NCBI GenBank assembly: GCA_965116165.1
Contig: OZ220484.1
Location: 806,001-870,000, forward strand
From: Azophilus sp965116165
GTDB lineage: Bacteria > Pseudomonadota > Gammaproteobacteria > Pseudomonadales > Azotimanducaceae
Direction: 5' to 3'
Length of the DNA: 64,000 nucleotides
Every line of letters begins with the position of its first letter. Positions within the stretch are counted from its first letter, which is position 1. Below the pieces are notes generated by a model. The model ran no database searches, had not been told where the DNA came from, and worked only from the letters and a program-made list of their open reading frames with translations. Shown here piece by piece: positions 7,911 to 15,663 of this stretch. Made by a program: the position numbers and the translations under genes.

Positions 7911-8669
7911 TCAGAACTGAATGCGTTTGGTGAAACCGCCATCGATCACGACGTTGGTACCGTTGGTATAGGCACCGAGCGGGCTGGCGAGCAGGGCGGC
8001 CTGGGCGGCTACTTCTTCGGCGCGTCCCATGCGTCCCACCGGAATGCCGGCAAGCGTGGACTCATAGAAGGGGGTCATGTGTTTCTTGATGTTGTCCCAA
8101 GCACCGCCCTCGATCATGATTGGGCCTGGGGAGATGGCATTGACGCGAATGCCCTTGGCGCCCGCTTCCTGGGCCAGGGCACCGGCGTAGTTGAGAAGCG
8201 CCGCCTTGATGGCGTTGTAGGAGTGGGGTCCGATGAAGGCCTCGACGGCCGCCGTGGTGGATATGACGAGAACGCTGCCGTTGTCGGATTTTTCCAAGTG
8301 GGGCATGGCCGCTTCCACCATGCGCACGGTGCCAAGCATGTCGTGCTCGAAATTGGCCCGCCAGTCCTTTTCCGTGCGCCCGTTGCCGCCGGAGACATTG
8401 GAGACGATGTTGTCGATGCCGCCAAGCGCCTCGGCTGAGGCTTCCACCCACGCTTTGAGCGCATCGCCGTCGCCCACATCAACCGCCCGGCCGAAGGCGG
8501 TAACCCCCTTCGCCGACAGCGCCTCGACAGCGGCGTTCACACCGTCCTCGCCGCGGGCGCAGATGGCGACATGGCAGCCCTCGTCCGCCAGCGCTTCGGC
8601 GATGGCCCGGCCAATGCCACGGCTACCGCCGGTAATAAGTGCTTTTCCGCCTTTCAGTTGTAGATCCAT
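7911..8669 (-). CDS. Short-chain dehydrogenase/reductase
   Basis: A 252-residue classical SDR that oxidises or reduces a hydroxyl/keto group with NAD(P). The N-terminal nucleotide site (ALITGGSRGIGRAIAEALAD), the NVSGG strand near residue 90 and the catalytic Y-x-x-x-K in GPHSYNAIKAALLN are all present. The SPGPIMIEGGAWDNI block follows, and the end (VVIDGGFTKRIQF) is standard. It lies in the minus-strand run between the Rieske ferredoxin (71 bases upstream) and ThuA (8 bases downstream). A dehydrogenase after a dioxygenase is a common arrangement for oxidising a dihydrodiol, but the substrate is unknown. Confidence 0.9.
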   Translation of the reverse strand: MDLQLKGGKALITGGSRGIGRAIAEALADEGCHVAICARGEDGVNAAVEALSAKGVTAFGRAVDVGDGDALKAWVEASAEALGGIDNIVSNVSGGNGRTEKDWRANFEHDMLGTVRMVEAAMPHLEKSDNGSVLVISTTAAVEAFIGPHSYNAIKAALLNYAGALAQEAGAKGIRVNAISPGPIMIEGGAWDNIKKHMTPFYESTLAGIPVGRMGRAEEVAAQAALLASPLGAYTNGTNVVIDGGFTKRIQF

Positions 8670-8740
8670 GATTATATCCTTAGGTTGCTGGTGGTTGACT
8701 TAATTGTTGATTGAAACCGATTGCGTCGGGTGAGTAAACC

Positions 8741-9085
8741 TCAATTCAACGGTCCAAATCGCGGCCGTGGACGCTCCGCCAGCCCCGACACATCCACATG
8801 CACCTTGCCGTTCTCAAGCATGAGCGGCAAGGTCTGAATGGGCCGGACCGCCGGCGGCCCCTGACACTCGCCGTTGCGCACGTCAAAGCGACCGCCGTGC
8901 AACGGGCAACGGATCTGGTGGCCGACCAATGAGCCGGTGTGCAGCATCTGCCGCGCGTGGCTGCACTGGTTGTGGATCGCGTAGAATTGCCCGCGCACTT
9001 GGCAAACAAGCACTTTGGCGCCATCGACCTCGCAGGCCACCATCTCGCCCTCGCCGACCCGCGCAACGGAGACCGCGGGCGTCAT
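8741..9085 (-). CDS. Rieske [2Fe-2S] ferredoxin
   Basis: A 114-residue small Rieske protein, probably the electron donor of the oxygenase encoded immediately upstream on the same strand (4-base gap). Cluster ligands are visible as C41-x-H43 (NQCSHARQM) and C60-x-x-H63 (IRCPLHGGRFD). The body matches naphthalene-dioxygenase-type ferredoxins (FYAIHNQCSHA, GHQIRCPLHGG, LPLMLENGKVHVDV). No reductase gene is nearby, so the reductase must be supplied from elsewhere in the genome. No damage is visible. Confidence 0.9.
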   Translation of the reverse strand: MTPAVSVARVGEGEMVACEVDGAKVLVCQVRGQFYAIHNQCSHARQMLHTGSLVGHQIRCPLHGGRFDVRNGECQGPPAVRPIQTLPLMLENGKVHVDVSGLAERPRPRFGPLN

Positions 9086-9089
9086 GCCG

Positions 9090-10454
9090 CTATTTCATCC
9101 ACTTGATTGGTTTGCGATGGATATAGTCGTCGATCGTCTTGTGGAAGTGACGGATGCGCAATTCCTGATCCGATATCCACAGGCCGCGATAGCCCGTGGA
9201 ATTCATGCCCGCCTGCACCATCGCCAGGTTGGAGGCATCCTGGTCAAGCACTTCGCCGATGGATTCTTCGCCGTGCTTGAACTGCCGATGCGGTGGGCGT
9301 GCCATGCCCGCCGGTGCCTCTGCTCGAGCCTGTCGGACGGGTGCGCCGGCGTCGCTGTCCGCGTTCGGTACCAGGGCATAGTTCTGCAGGTCGTAGTACA
9401 TCTTGTTCGGGTCAGTCTCGTGGGGACGCTGCCGGAACAACATCACGCTGTTGCAGTGAATATTCAGGGTGATGTTGGGAAAGATGAGGTAATGGTAGTC
9501 GTCGGACAACTGATCGTCGTTGAGGTCGTCGAAGTCGTAGCCGATCTGCTTCGAAATCTTGCGCCAATTCAATTGCACCGCACGGCGCACCCCGAGCCCG
9601 TCTCCCCTATAGGTATCGGGATCAAGCATGTTCATGCGCATGTAGTCCTTGAGTTCCTCTGTAATGATCGTGCCGTCCTCGATGTGGGTGCTGACACAGC
9701 CGAACGGAATCAGATAGCGGTTGTGTCGCTCGTAGCAGTCGATCTGCACATCCATGTCCTCAAGCATCGTCTTGAGCTGGGGGTGGGTGCCGAAGACATG
9801 GTAGGTTTCGTTGAAGGCATCGACGGATGTTTTCCAGTTGCAATCCCACTCCACGGTGACATCGTTGATGAGCGTCATACGGTCGAAGTGGTAGGGGTCG
9901 AGATGCTCCGGAATGATGCCCAGAAAGTCGCGCAGCGGCTCGGCGTCCGGGTTGAGACTGTACCAGACCCAACCGCCCCAGCTATCGCAGGGCAGCTTGA
10001 CGATCGAGAGCTTGTCGCAGGGCGCGCCCTGGGGGAAGGTTTCCGCATCCGGCACGTGGATGAGTTCGCCGCGCAAGTTGTATTCCCACAGGTGATAGGA
10101 ACAGCGGAAGCTCTTGGTGTTGCCACCCTTGCCATAGGCAACCTGATTGCCCCGGTGCGAACAAACATTATAGAAAGCGTTGTAGCGGTGATTCTCGTCC
10201 TTGGTGATGACGATGTGCTCCTTGCCAATCTTGTGGGTGACGTAATCGCCCGGGTTGCGCAAGTCGCCCTCCCAAGCGCCAATCAGCCACACCTTGGTCC
10301 AAAGACGCTCCCATTCGAGTTGCATGAACTCGGGCGAGGTGTAGCGCTCCTTGGGAATGAAATCGTGGCCGAGATCCGGATCCGGCTCTTTGTGGGCGGG
10401 TGTTTTCGAGGTCTGTGGGTCGGCGAACCGCTCGATCTTTCTGTAAACCGTCAT
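9090..10454 (-). CDS. Rieske aromatic-ring-hydroxylating oxygenase, alpha subunit
   Basis: Catalytic subunit of a Rieske non-heme iron oxygenase. Rieske ligands: C98-x-H100 (YNVCSHRGNQ) and C118-x-x-H121 (FRCSYHLWEYN). Mononuclear-iron ligands H219 and H224 lie in the segment FNETYHVFGTHP, preceded by the bridging region VDAF. The 454-residue length is usual. I chose ATG 10454 (MTVYRKIERFADP) because similarity starts there; an in-frame extension to 10514 has no family-like sequence. No beta-subunit gene is present, so it is probably an alpha-only enzyme. The adjoining ferredoxin, SDR, LLM and ThuA genes suggest a dedicated degradative pathway, controlled perhaps by the nearby TetR regulator. 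Confidence 0.9.
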   Translation of the reverse strand: MTVYRKIERFADPQTSKTPAHKEPDPDLGHDFIPKERYTSPEFMQLEWERLWTKVWLIGAWEGDLRNPGDYVTHKIGKEHIVITKDENHRYNAFYNVCSHRGNQVAYGKGGNTKSFRCSYHLWEYNLRGELIHVPDAETFPQGAPCDKLSIVKLPCDSWGGWVWYSLNPDAEPLRDFLGIIPEHLDPYHFDRMTLINDVTVEWDCNWKTSVDAFNETYHVFGTHPQLKTMLEDMDVQIDCYERHNRYLIPFGCVSTHIEDGTIITEELKDYMRMNMLDPDTYRGDGLGVRRAVQLNWRKISKQIGYDFDDLNDDQLSDDYHYLIFPNITLNIHCNSVMLFRQRPHETDPNKMYYDLQNYALVPNADSDAGAPVRQARAEAPAGMARPPHRQFKHGEESIGEVLDQDASNLAMVQAGMNSTGYRGLWISDQELRIRHFHKTIDDYIHRKPIKWMK

Positions 10455-10538
10455 CGTCTCAATCCTTGCCGGCCGGGCCGGAACTTCCCAAAAGACATGA
10501 GCATATGAGAGCAAAAAAGGCCAGTCAAGGCGATTGTG

Positions 10539-11018
10539 TCACATGGAAAACGACTGCGGAATACCGGCGGTGACGGGATGCTCCCGGAGCTTGGTTACCC
10601 GATGTTCCACATCGTGCCGATAGCCGGAATCCTGGCGGGGCCGGCCATCAAGCGTTGCCGGCATGTAGAGAAAACGGCCGCCCACCATGTGCGTGTAATC
10701 TTCCCAAGCCGGCCACCCGGCAATGGCATGGTGCAGGAAAACGAAGCCGTGCCTCTCATCGAGCAGTTCCGCCATGCCCCGTCGCAGCTCTTCCGAAGGT
10801 TCCGCGAACACCGGCGCGCTGTCCGGCGAAAAGTGGATGCCCGGCATATCGTAGAGTACGTAGGCATCATACCTCCGTGCCCGCCCGGCATTGAAAAACA
10901 CCTGGGCCGCAGGCTGCTCCACATGCGTCCAGTTGATGTCCGGCAGGGCATCGAACAGCGAAAAGAATGGCTCGTGCTCGAAGGGGTGGCCCTTGGTAAT
11001 CAGCAGGATATCCTTCAC
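10539..11018 (-). CDS. ThuA-like domain protein, C-terminally shortened
   Basis: 159 residues with the ThuA fold: ILLITKGHPFEHEPFFSLFD, YDAYVLYDMPGIHF, GFVFLHHAIAGWPAWEDYTH and HPVTAGIPQSFSM. Family members are about 210-260 residues and continue past this last motif with a DELYLM-type segment, as the paralogue at 7138-7902 does. Here the frame stops immediately (TGA at 10541-10539), 24 bases before the in-frame extension of the oxygenase. The last quarter of the domain is therefore missing, and the protein may be non-functional. It starts 192 bases from the divergent TetR gene. Confidence 0.7.
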   Translation of the reverse strand: MKDILLITKGHPFEHEPFFSLFDALPDINWTHVEQPAAQVFFNAGRARRYDAYVLYDMPGIHFSPDSAPVFAEPSEELRRGMAELLDERHGFVFLHHAIAGWPAWEDYTHMVGGRFLYMPATLDGRPRQDSGYRHDVEHRVTKLREHPVTAGIPQSFSM

Positions 11019-11209
11019 AAGAAATTCTCCAGGGTTTCGCGCATGGCAACGCCCATCTACGAAAAATTCTCCGTTGCGCGATAATAGCGCGAAAAGATCG
11101 GAGCCCCACCATGCGGTCGGTACCGCAACCCAACCCCGCCCAACCCATCGGTGTCATTCCCATGAATCCCTGACCCCGGCAGGCTGTCAATCGAAATGGT
11201 GGACGCACA

Positions 11210-11848
11210 ATGAGAAACATGACCGAACGCCAATTGCGCCGCCGCGAGCGGATTCTCTCGGCCGCGCGCGAATTGATATCCAGGCAGGGTTACGACGGCG
11301 TCAAAATGCGCGACTTGGCAAAGGCCGCCGATGTGGCGCCCAAAACCCTCTACCACCAATTCGAAAACAAGGAAAACCTGCTGCGCACCGCCGTGGAAGA
11401 GCGCTATCGTCGTACCTATCAGGCCATCGACGACGCCGAAATCGACCGGGGCATCGACCGGCTCTTCCATATTGTGGAGTCCGTGGCGACCACTACCAAA
11501 TTAAATCTGGCCTACGCGAAGGCGCTCGCGCCCATGCTCCGTTCTTCCACGGCCTTTGCGGAAATCCGCATTCAAAGCTATCGCAACGCCATCGATCAAA
11601 TCGCTTCCGAAGGCGATTTCCTGGAGTGGATCGATGTGGGTCTAATGACGGCCATCATCTACCGCCAGGTCAACCCACTCTACCTAAGCTGGTGGCAGGC
11701 CAAAGAGGCGCAGCCGCACATCGCGAACGTGGCCAAGTTGGATATGAGCCTCATCCTGCGCTCGGCCACCACCGGCTATACCCACGAGCGGGCGACCGAG
11801 ACGATCATCGCCATGCAAGAAAAGCTGGAAGGCACGAGGTTTATTTGA
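11210..11848 (+). CDS. TetR-family transcriptional regulator
   Basis: A 212-residue repressor with an N-terminal TetR helix-turn-helix at about residues 9-55 (RERILSAARELISRQGYDGV, MRDLAKAADVAPKTLYHQFE, NKENLL). The ligand-binding half is less conserved. It is transcribed away from the shortened ThuA gene and the Rieske cluster, with a 190-base divergent promoter region, so it most likely controls the minus-strand catabolic operon and itself. The inducer is unknown. ATG 11210 is chosen. A nearby second ATG at 11219 is also possible. Confidence 0.85.
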   Translation: MRNMTERQLRRRERILSAARELISRQGYDGVKMRDLAKAADVAPKTLYHQFENKENLLRTAVEERYRRTYQAIDDAEIDRGIDRLFHIVESVATTTKLNLAYAKALAPMLRSSTAFAEIRIQSYRNAIDQIASEGDFLEWIDVGLMTAIIYRQVNPLYLSWWQAKEAQPHIANVAKLDMSLILRSATTGYTHERATETIIAMQEKLEGTRFI

Positions 11849-11880
11849 TTCGAGATTCTGTGCTTGATCCAATGAAGAAC

Positions 11881-11985
11881 TAGGGAACTTCTGATTAATT
11901 CTTTAGTCGCGACATCTGATTTAATAAAATCAATGGGTTACGAGTAACTCAATGCTGCTCTGTCGAATTGTTCAGACTTTCCCTA
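11881..11985 (-). repeat. R1 element, full copy
   Basis: A 105-bp element in reverse orientation relative to most copies. Its ends are imperfect inverted repeats: TAGGGAAnGTCTGAACAA at one side and TAGGGAACTTCTGATTAA at the other. Its right edge TAG is shared with the R4 element that follows, so one sits against the other's CTAG. No coding capacity. Confidence 0.85.
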
Positions 11986-12115
11986 GTGTGCTGTCCCGCA
12001 AATTCGCTATAAAATATTCACCGGTCTATAAAAAATAATTTCATTTAAAATCAATAATATACGATACATTACACGCGGGTCGAATAATATGCGCATTTCC
12101 GGGACAGGACATTAG
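11984..12115. repeat. R4 element, full copy
   Basis: A 132-bp AT-rich element with about 25-bp terminal inverted repeats (CTAGTGTGCTGTCCCGCAAA against CTAATGTCCTGTCCCGGAAA). Its right end supplies the stop codon of the SnoaL-like gene. The left half recurs at 51759-51822, where it truncates a vapC-like gene. Confidence 0.85.
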
Positions 12116-12648
12116 CGGCTAGGAGCCGATTCCAAGTGCGGAAACAGAGGGTCGTCGGGGTACCGGGCACCCCGGGCAAGCCCATCGAACGGCCGACCCT
12201 CGAGTACCGCCGTTGCGACGGTATTCCGATTCCAATCCATGACCACCTGCCGGTGCTTGATTTTCCAAACATCGCCGTGTTTTTCCATGCGGTCGAGATA
12301 GCGGCCAAGATAGGTCATCTCCGTATCCGCGCCGTCCTCTTCCGCTAGATAGTGATAGGCGGTGACATAGGTTTCCACCCGCGCCTCGGCACCGCGCAGG
12401 TCGACGGATACATTGGTGATGGTGTGCTGCGTGGCCGCATAGCGTTTGATGGCGACGGGGAGCATCTCACAGAATTCGTGCGCGGCGCCGTTGAAGCCTC
12501 CATAGGCGACCGTCGCGTCCGGCCAGTAGGCCGATTTCAGGGTCGCCTCGTCGGCACGGTCCACACCGCGGCTGTGTTTGGCAAGCACATCCCCAATCGC
12601 CAATCGATCCGCTATCTCCTCCGAGCTTGGTACCCTTCCTGTTTCCAT
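12112..12648 (-). CDS. SnoaL-like (NTF2-fold) protein
   Basis: A 178-residue single-domain protein of the NTF2/SnoaL superfamily, often a small-molecule isomerase or dehydratase or the beta-like partner of oxygenases. Recognisable features are SSEEIADRLAIGDVLAKHSR at the N-terminus, the D-x-A-T-V-A-Y-G-G core, HTITNVSVDLRGAEARVETY, and a C-terminal WKIKHRQVVMDWNRN. The stop codon TAA at 12114-12112 lies within the terminal repeat of the R4 element, so the original C-terminus may have been changed by that insertion. Substrate unknown. Confidence 0.8.
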   Translation of the reverse strand: METGRVPSSEEIADRLAIGDVLAKHSRGVDRADEATLKSAYWPDATVAYGGFNGAAHEFCEMLPVAIKRYAATQHTITNVSVDLRGAEARVETYVTAYHYLAEEDGADTEMTYLGRYLDRMEKHGDVWKIKHRQVVMDWNRNTVATAVLEGRPFDGLARGARYPDDPLFPHLESAPSR

Positions 12649-12664
12649 TTAAATTCCCCCGCTA

Positions 12665-12838
12665 GCCCGAGCTACTCGTGAATGAACGTGGCGAGGCCGA
12701 CAAGAGTAGTGAAAGCACCGGGTGCGCGGAGTAAGAGCGCGCGGGCGTGCTCGACAGCCCGTTGAGCACACGGCGGGAGCACGGCCAGTGATTTCGCTGC
12801 TATTGGCGACCGCAGTAGTTTATTCACGAATAGATTGG
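12665..12838. repeat. R3 element, full copy
   Basis: About 174 bp with imperfect terminal repeats GCCCGAGCTACTCGTGAATG at the left and the related CACGAATAGATTGGGCTGG (inverted) at the right. Interior text (CGCTGCTATTG, CCGCAGTAGTTTATTC) matches the copies at 31528, 34546 and 28921. It directly abuts an R2 element. Confidence 0.8.
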
Positions 12839-12839
12839 G

Positions 12840-12992
12840 CTGGCAGCCTGTCGGACTTTACGGCGCTTAATTTCATAATCTATTGATTATATTTGATATT
12901 TTATTTTTGGCCCATAGCGAGGGAATTTCTAAAATATCAAGAAAATCAATAATTTAATAAATTCGGCACGGCTAAGTCCGACAGGCTGCTAG
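12840..12992. repeat. R2 element, full copy
   Basis: 153 bp with terminal inverted repeats GGCAGCCTGTCGGACTTTA and TAAGTCCGACAGGCTGCTAG and a very AT-rich centre. The other complete copy is 31693-31845 and a half copy is at 59236-59296. It may mark the left side of the 13-19 kb accessory island. Confidence 0.85.
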
Positions 12993-13026
12993 GGCAGTCA
13001 ACTGGCCACTCGTAGTGGACGGGCGG

Positions 13027-13329
13027 TTACAAGTCATTCATCGGTGGTTGAAAAGAGGCAATCAGCTTTCTTTCGATCAATATCCTATCAGCCTCGCTCT
13101 TCATTTTTCTGGCATGAATGTGCGTGACCCCCATCCTTAATGCCTCGCTCCAGCGCTCATGATTATCAAGTCGGCTAGAAAAGGATTTCGTTTGTCCCAC
13201 ATAGATGGGCCGCCAAAAGTCATCCTCTCCATACGCGAAGATATAGACTCCCGGAACATCGTTCCAAGGGCCCCCCGGAGCGTATACGCTAAATGACCAA
13301 TCCAGCCATGTCGCCGTTTGAGCGGCCAT
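13027..13329 (-). CDS. GIY-YIG-like small protein
   Basis: A 100-residue protein that is little more than a GIY-YIG-type domain. Key blocks are PGVYIFAYGEDDFWRPIYVG (the V-Y-I and Y-V-G strands), QTKSFSSRLDNHERWSEALR, THIHARKM, then the E-x-x-x-x-E-R-K-L-I-A-S-F-Q-P-P-M-N C-terminal helix. This domain usually cuts DNA, using the tyrosines, an arginine and a glutamate, all represented here. It is translated seven bases after the two-helix membrane protein upstream and must share its transcript. In such pairs the enzyme is often the active part of a conflict system, but the function of this combination is not established. Confidence 0.75.
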   Translation of the reverse strand: MAAQTATWLDWSFSVYAPGGPWNDVPGVYIFAYGEDDFWRPIYVGQTKSFSSRLDNHERWSEALRMGVTHIHARKMKSEADRILIERKLIASFQPPMNDL

Positions 13330-13336
13330 CGATCAA

Positions 13337-13921
13337 CTAGGTTCCTGTATCGGCGGTGGCTGAGGCGGTGGCGGCGGTGGCGGCGGAACTTGTGGCGGCC
13401 TGGGAGGGGTCGTATTTTCCCTTCTTTCGTACTGCATGTGACAATTCCTCACGCGTGTCTAGAAAACATCGCCTAGTTAGTGCCTTGTTGGGGCGAATTT
13501 TAGCTACTCCGGACTCCGCGGTAGTTTGGCGGAGGTCTCTGTTGAGTTGGACGAGTCGACCCCTCGCTTCAAGTTCGTCGATCCTGTAGCCATCCACATC
13601 TAGAAACAAATCATCCCATTGTTCAGCTAATTCCCCACACCTGCCAGCGATAGCGTGGGCGACAGCAGCCTTACTTGAATAGTCTGCTAGCATGACCCAG
13701 ATCGTAATCCCAAAAACCATAAGGCCGAATAGTGGCTGCGCCCAGTACGGGACTTGCTCAAAAATTGTGGCCAACGACCCAGTGCCGAAAAAAGCAAGTA
13801 AAATCAAGGTCCATTTGTTCCACAACTCATAATGGTAACGAACTACTTGGTAATATCGAAACAAGCTCTTTGCTTCCCATAAACCGTTCCAAATTCGCGT
13901 TCTGATTCCTTCATCAACCAT
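13337..13921 (-). CDS. Two-helix membrane protein (SLATT-like layout)
   Basis: A 194-residue protein. An N-terminal amphipathic region (WEAKSLFRYYQVVRYHYELW) is followed by two membrane spans at about 38-55 and 60-80 (WTLILLAFFGTGSLATIF and FGLMVFGITIWVMLADYSS) and a long cytosolic helical part (VAHAIAGRCGELAEQWDDLF). The tail is low-complexity Ala/Thr. The arrangement recalls SLATT-type proteins, proposed pore-forming effectors in nucleotide-signal and other bacterial conflict systems, but I cannot show homology by eye. A GGAGG seven bases before ATG 13921 fixes the start. The following gene encodes a GIY-YIG protein. Confidence 0.7.
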   Translation of the reverse strand: MVDEGIRTRIWNGLWEAKSLFRYYQVVRYHYELWNKWTLILLAFFGTGSLATIFEQVPYWAQPLFGLMVFGITIWVMLADYSSKAAVAHAIAGRCGELAEQWDDLFLDVDGYRIDELEARGRLVQLNRDLRQTTAESGVAKIRPNKALTRRCFLDTREELSHAVRKKGKYDPSQAATSSAATAATASATADTGT

Positions 13922-14151
13922 CTACCATCCTCCTTTACGTGTGGCAAAAGAGAGCCTCTACACTATATCCTAGGCAGTAGCGAAAACACACATTGTGCGG
14001 CGAGTACAGGGCCATCTTAAAGTCATCCAAGCGGGCGTGCCGGATTCGCGGCGACGGAACCCCGGTCCGTCGGCACCCGGGATTGACGCGGTCGGCGATG
14101 CGTCCGGCGCGCCGGACGGCCTGTTTCGGGGCAATCGGCCCGTGCGGGCGA

Positions 14152-15047
14152 TCAGTCGCGGACCACCCGGTCCAGCGCGTCCGGGTCGACAGCGGCGAGG
14201 ATGCGGTGAGCGCTGGCCCGCGAGGGCGGCCTCAGGCGTCCGGTGGCGGGGCTTCGGAAGGCGCGGACGGCCGCCAGTTGCCGCCGGTCCAGCCGTGCAC
14301 CGAACTCGGCGATGGCCGTCGGCCCGCGGGCACCCGCCAGCCAGTGCCGCACACCGCGGGCCGAGCGGAACTCCGGCACCGCCCGCAGATGGTCGAACAG
14401 GCTGCGCAGCCGCCCCGGCGCGGGCGGCTCCAGCCGCGCCCGCGACAGGCTCCAGGACGCGGGCTCGTCCAGGCCGGCGAGAAGCCGGCCCATGTCCGCG
14501 ACCGGGCGAAGCCGCGCATCCCGCCCACCGGCGTCCATCCCGCCGCCAGATAGCGGGCGCCCCGGAAGCGCGACGGGTCCACGAAGGTCTCCGCCAGCAG
14601 CACCGGATGCCCGAGGCGCACCTCCATGTCCCCCGACAGCCGCCGCGCCGACAGCGCCAGCGAGGCCAGGTTCGGAACCCGGTCCCGCGCAAGCACCGGA
14701 AAGCGGCGGTTGTTCGCCACCAGGCGCAGCCGCCGGAGCCGCCGCTCCGGCGCCCAGCCGATCCACCCGTCCCGCGCCCCGATCCGGAGGACCCCCGCGC
14801 ACCACCCGAGCAGCGCCAGCCATTCCCCGTCCGGACCCGCCGCCACGTGCCGGACGCCCTCCCCGAACAGGCCCCGGAACCCCGAATAATGCCGCTCGTC
14901 CATCACGCGGTCCCACTCCTCGCACTCGGCCGCGTCCCGAACGGGCCGCACCCCAACCTCCGACAGCGGAAAACCCAGGCTGCCCGCCGCAACTTGCCCG
15001 CGATGTCCCATGAGCCCGGTATGGACCCCTCGGGCGCGATTGTCCAA
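14152..15047 (-). pseudogene. DUF4338 (DruA-like) / ISAs1-type transposase fusion, frameshifted and truncated
   Basis: The N-terminal 185 codons match DUF4338: MDERHYSGFRGLFGEGVRHV, GEWLALLGWCAGVLRIGARD, RLVANNRRFPVLARDRVPNL and PVLLAETFVDPSRFRGARYL. Near 14,490 the match moves to another frame (DEPASWSLSRARLEPPAPGR, then RSARGVRHWLAGARGPTAIA and ASAHRILAAVDPDALDRVVR). This second part resembles the DDE_Tnp_1-associated N-terminal domain of ISAs1 transposases; the catalytic domain itself is missing. GC is far above the rest of the window (about 70 percent or more by eye), marking a foreign source. DUF4338 is the domain of Druantia DruA but also occurs in transposase-like proteins. This remnant belongs with the latter. 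Confidence 0.7.
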
Positions 15048-15218
15048 TATCGCGGAATCGGCCAGCGGCTCAATGGGTTGCGAATGACTTTAGGATGGTC
15101 CTGGCTAACCTCGCACATTGCTACCCAATCGTGTATCCGTTGGCTACACTAAGGGTGCGAACGGCCGAAACGGAGCTTGCCCTGTTCGAGCTGGAACAAA
15201 ACCTAGAGGACATGTGAC

Positions 15219-15560
15219 ATGTTGGTTTCGTTTTTGTTGCTCGGACCGGCAATGGCCCTGTCGCTTTTCATCATCCTGGTGAAAAGCGGCAGGCTGCGCT
15301 GGGCCGTGAGGCACCAGGCCGTGGCAGACACGGCCGTCACCATCGGCATATCGGCGCTCGCCCTTCTCGGAGGGGTCGAGGCCATGCCGGCGGGCATATC
15401 CGGAGGCCTGTGGTTCTCGCTGCTTCTGTTCCTGGCCGGCATCGGAATCAAAAGCCGCGACGCCGTGCGGAACGGGAACTCCCGCGGCTTCTCCCTTTTC
15501 GGCTGGCGGGTCAGCCGTGAACCGAAGAGGGACACGGGTAAGCGGTGGTACTTCGGGTAG
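15219..15560 (+). CDS. Small membrane protein, function unknown
   Basis: A 113-residue protein with three hydrophobic stretches: residues 1-20 (LVSFLLLGPAMALSLFIILV), 38-58 (AVTIGISALALLGGVEAMPA) and 63-78 (GLWFSLLLFLAGIGI). A basic tail follows (FSLFGWRVSREPKR). AGAGGAC before ATG 15219 supports the start. The gene ends in a hairpin and is followed by a strong intrinsic terminator. I do not recognise the family. The size and layout resemble phage- or plasmid-borne small membrane proteins, and the location inside an accessory island is consistent with that. Confidence 0.5.
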   Translation: MLVSFLLLGPAMALSLFIILVKSGRLRWAVRHQAVADTAVTIGISALALLGGVEAMPAGISGGLWFSLLLFLAGIGIKSRDAVRNGNSRGFSLFGWRVSREPKRDTGKRWYFG

Positions 15561-15566
15561 CACCGC
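15542..15566 (+). promoter_or_regulatory. Hairpin with partial T-box-like sequence
   Basis: GCGGTG pairs with CACCGC, and inside it TAC pairs with GTA around a TTCGG loop, with one G-G mismatch. The strand reads GGGTAGCACCGCGG, 12 of 14 bases like the conserved T-box sequence, and a terminator follows at the usual distance. However, the tRNA-pairing UGG is UAG, no specifier stem is apparent, and no synthetase gene follows. A plain 3'-end hairpin is the simpler reading. Confidence 0.25.
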
Positions 15567-15574
15567 GGTTAAAC

Positions 15575-15616
15575 GGTCCCATGCCTCGCTGGCGCTCGGC
15601 ATGGGACAACTTTTTT
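15575..15616 (+). terminator. Intrinsic terminator
   Basis: A perfect 10-bp stem (GTCCCATGCC with GGCATGGGAC, 15576-15585 and 15598-15607) with a 12-base loop is followed by AAC and six T (15611-15616). It ends the transcript of the small membrane protein and isolates the next small ORF. Confidence 0.8.
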
Positions 15617-15663
15617 GTTCGGCTGGATGGTCCGGCCGACATTGCGTACCAGGGAGGTACACC

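Noticed and set aside
14152..15047. A Druantia defence system
   Set aside because: Only a frameshifted DUF4338 fragment is present, followed by ISAs1-type sequence. No DruE-type helicase or other Druantia genes are nearby.
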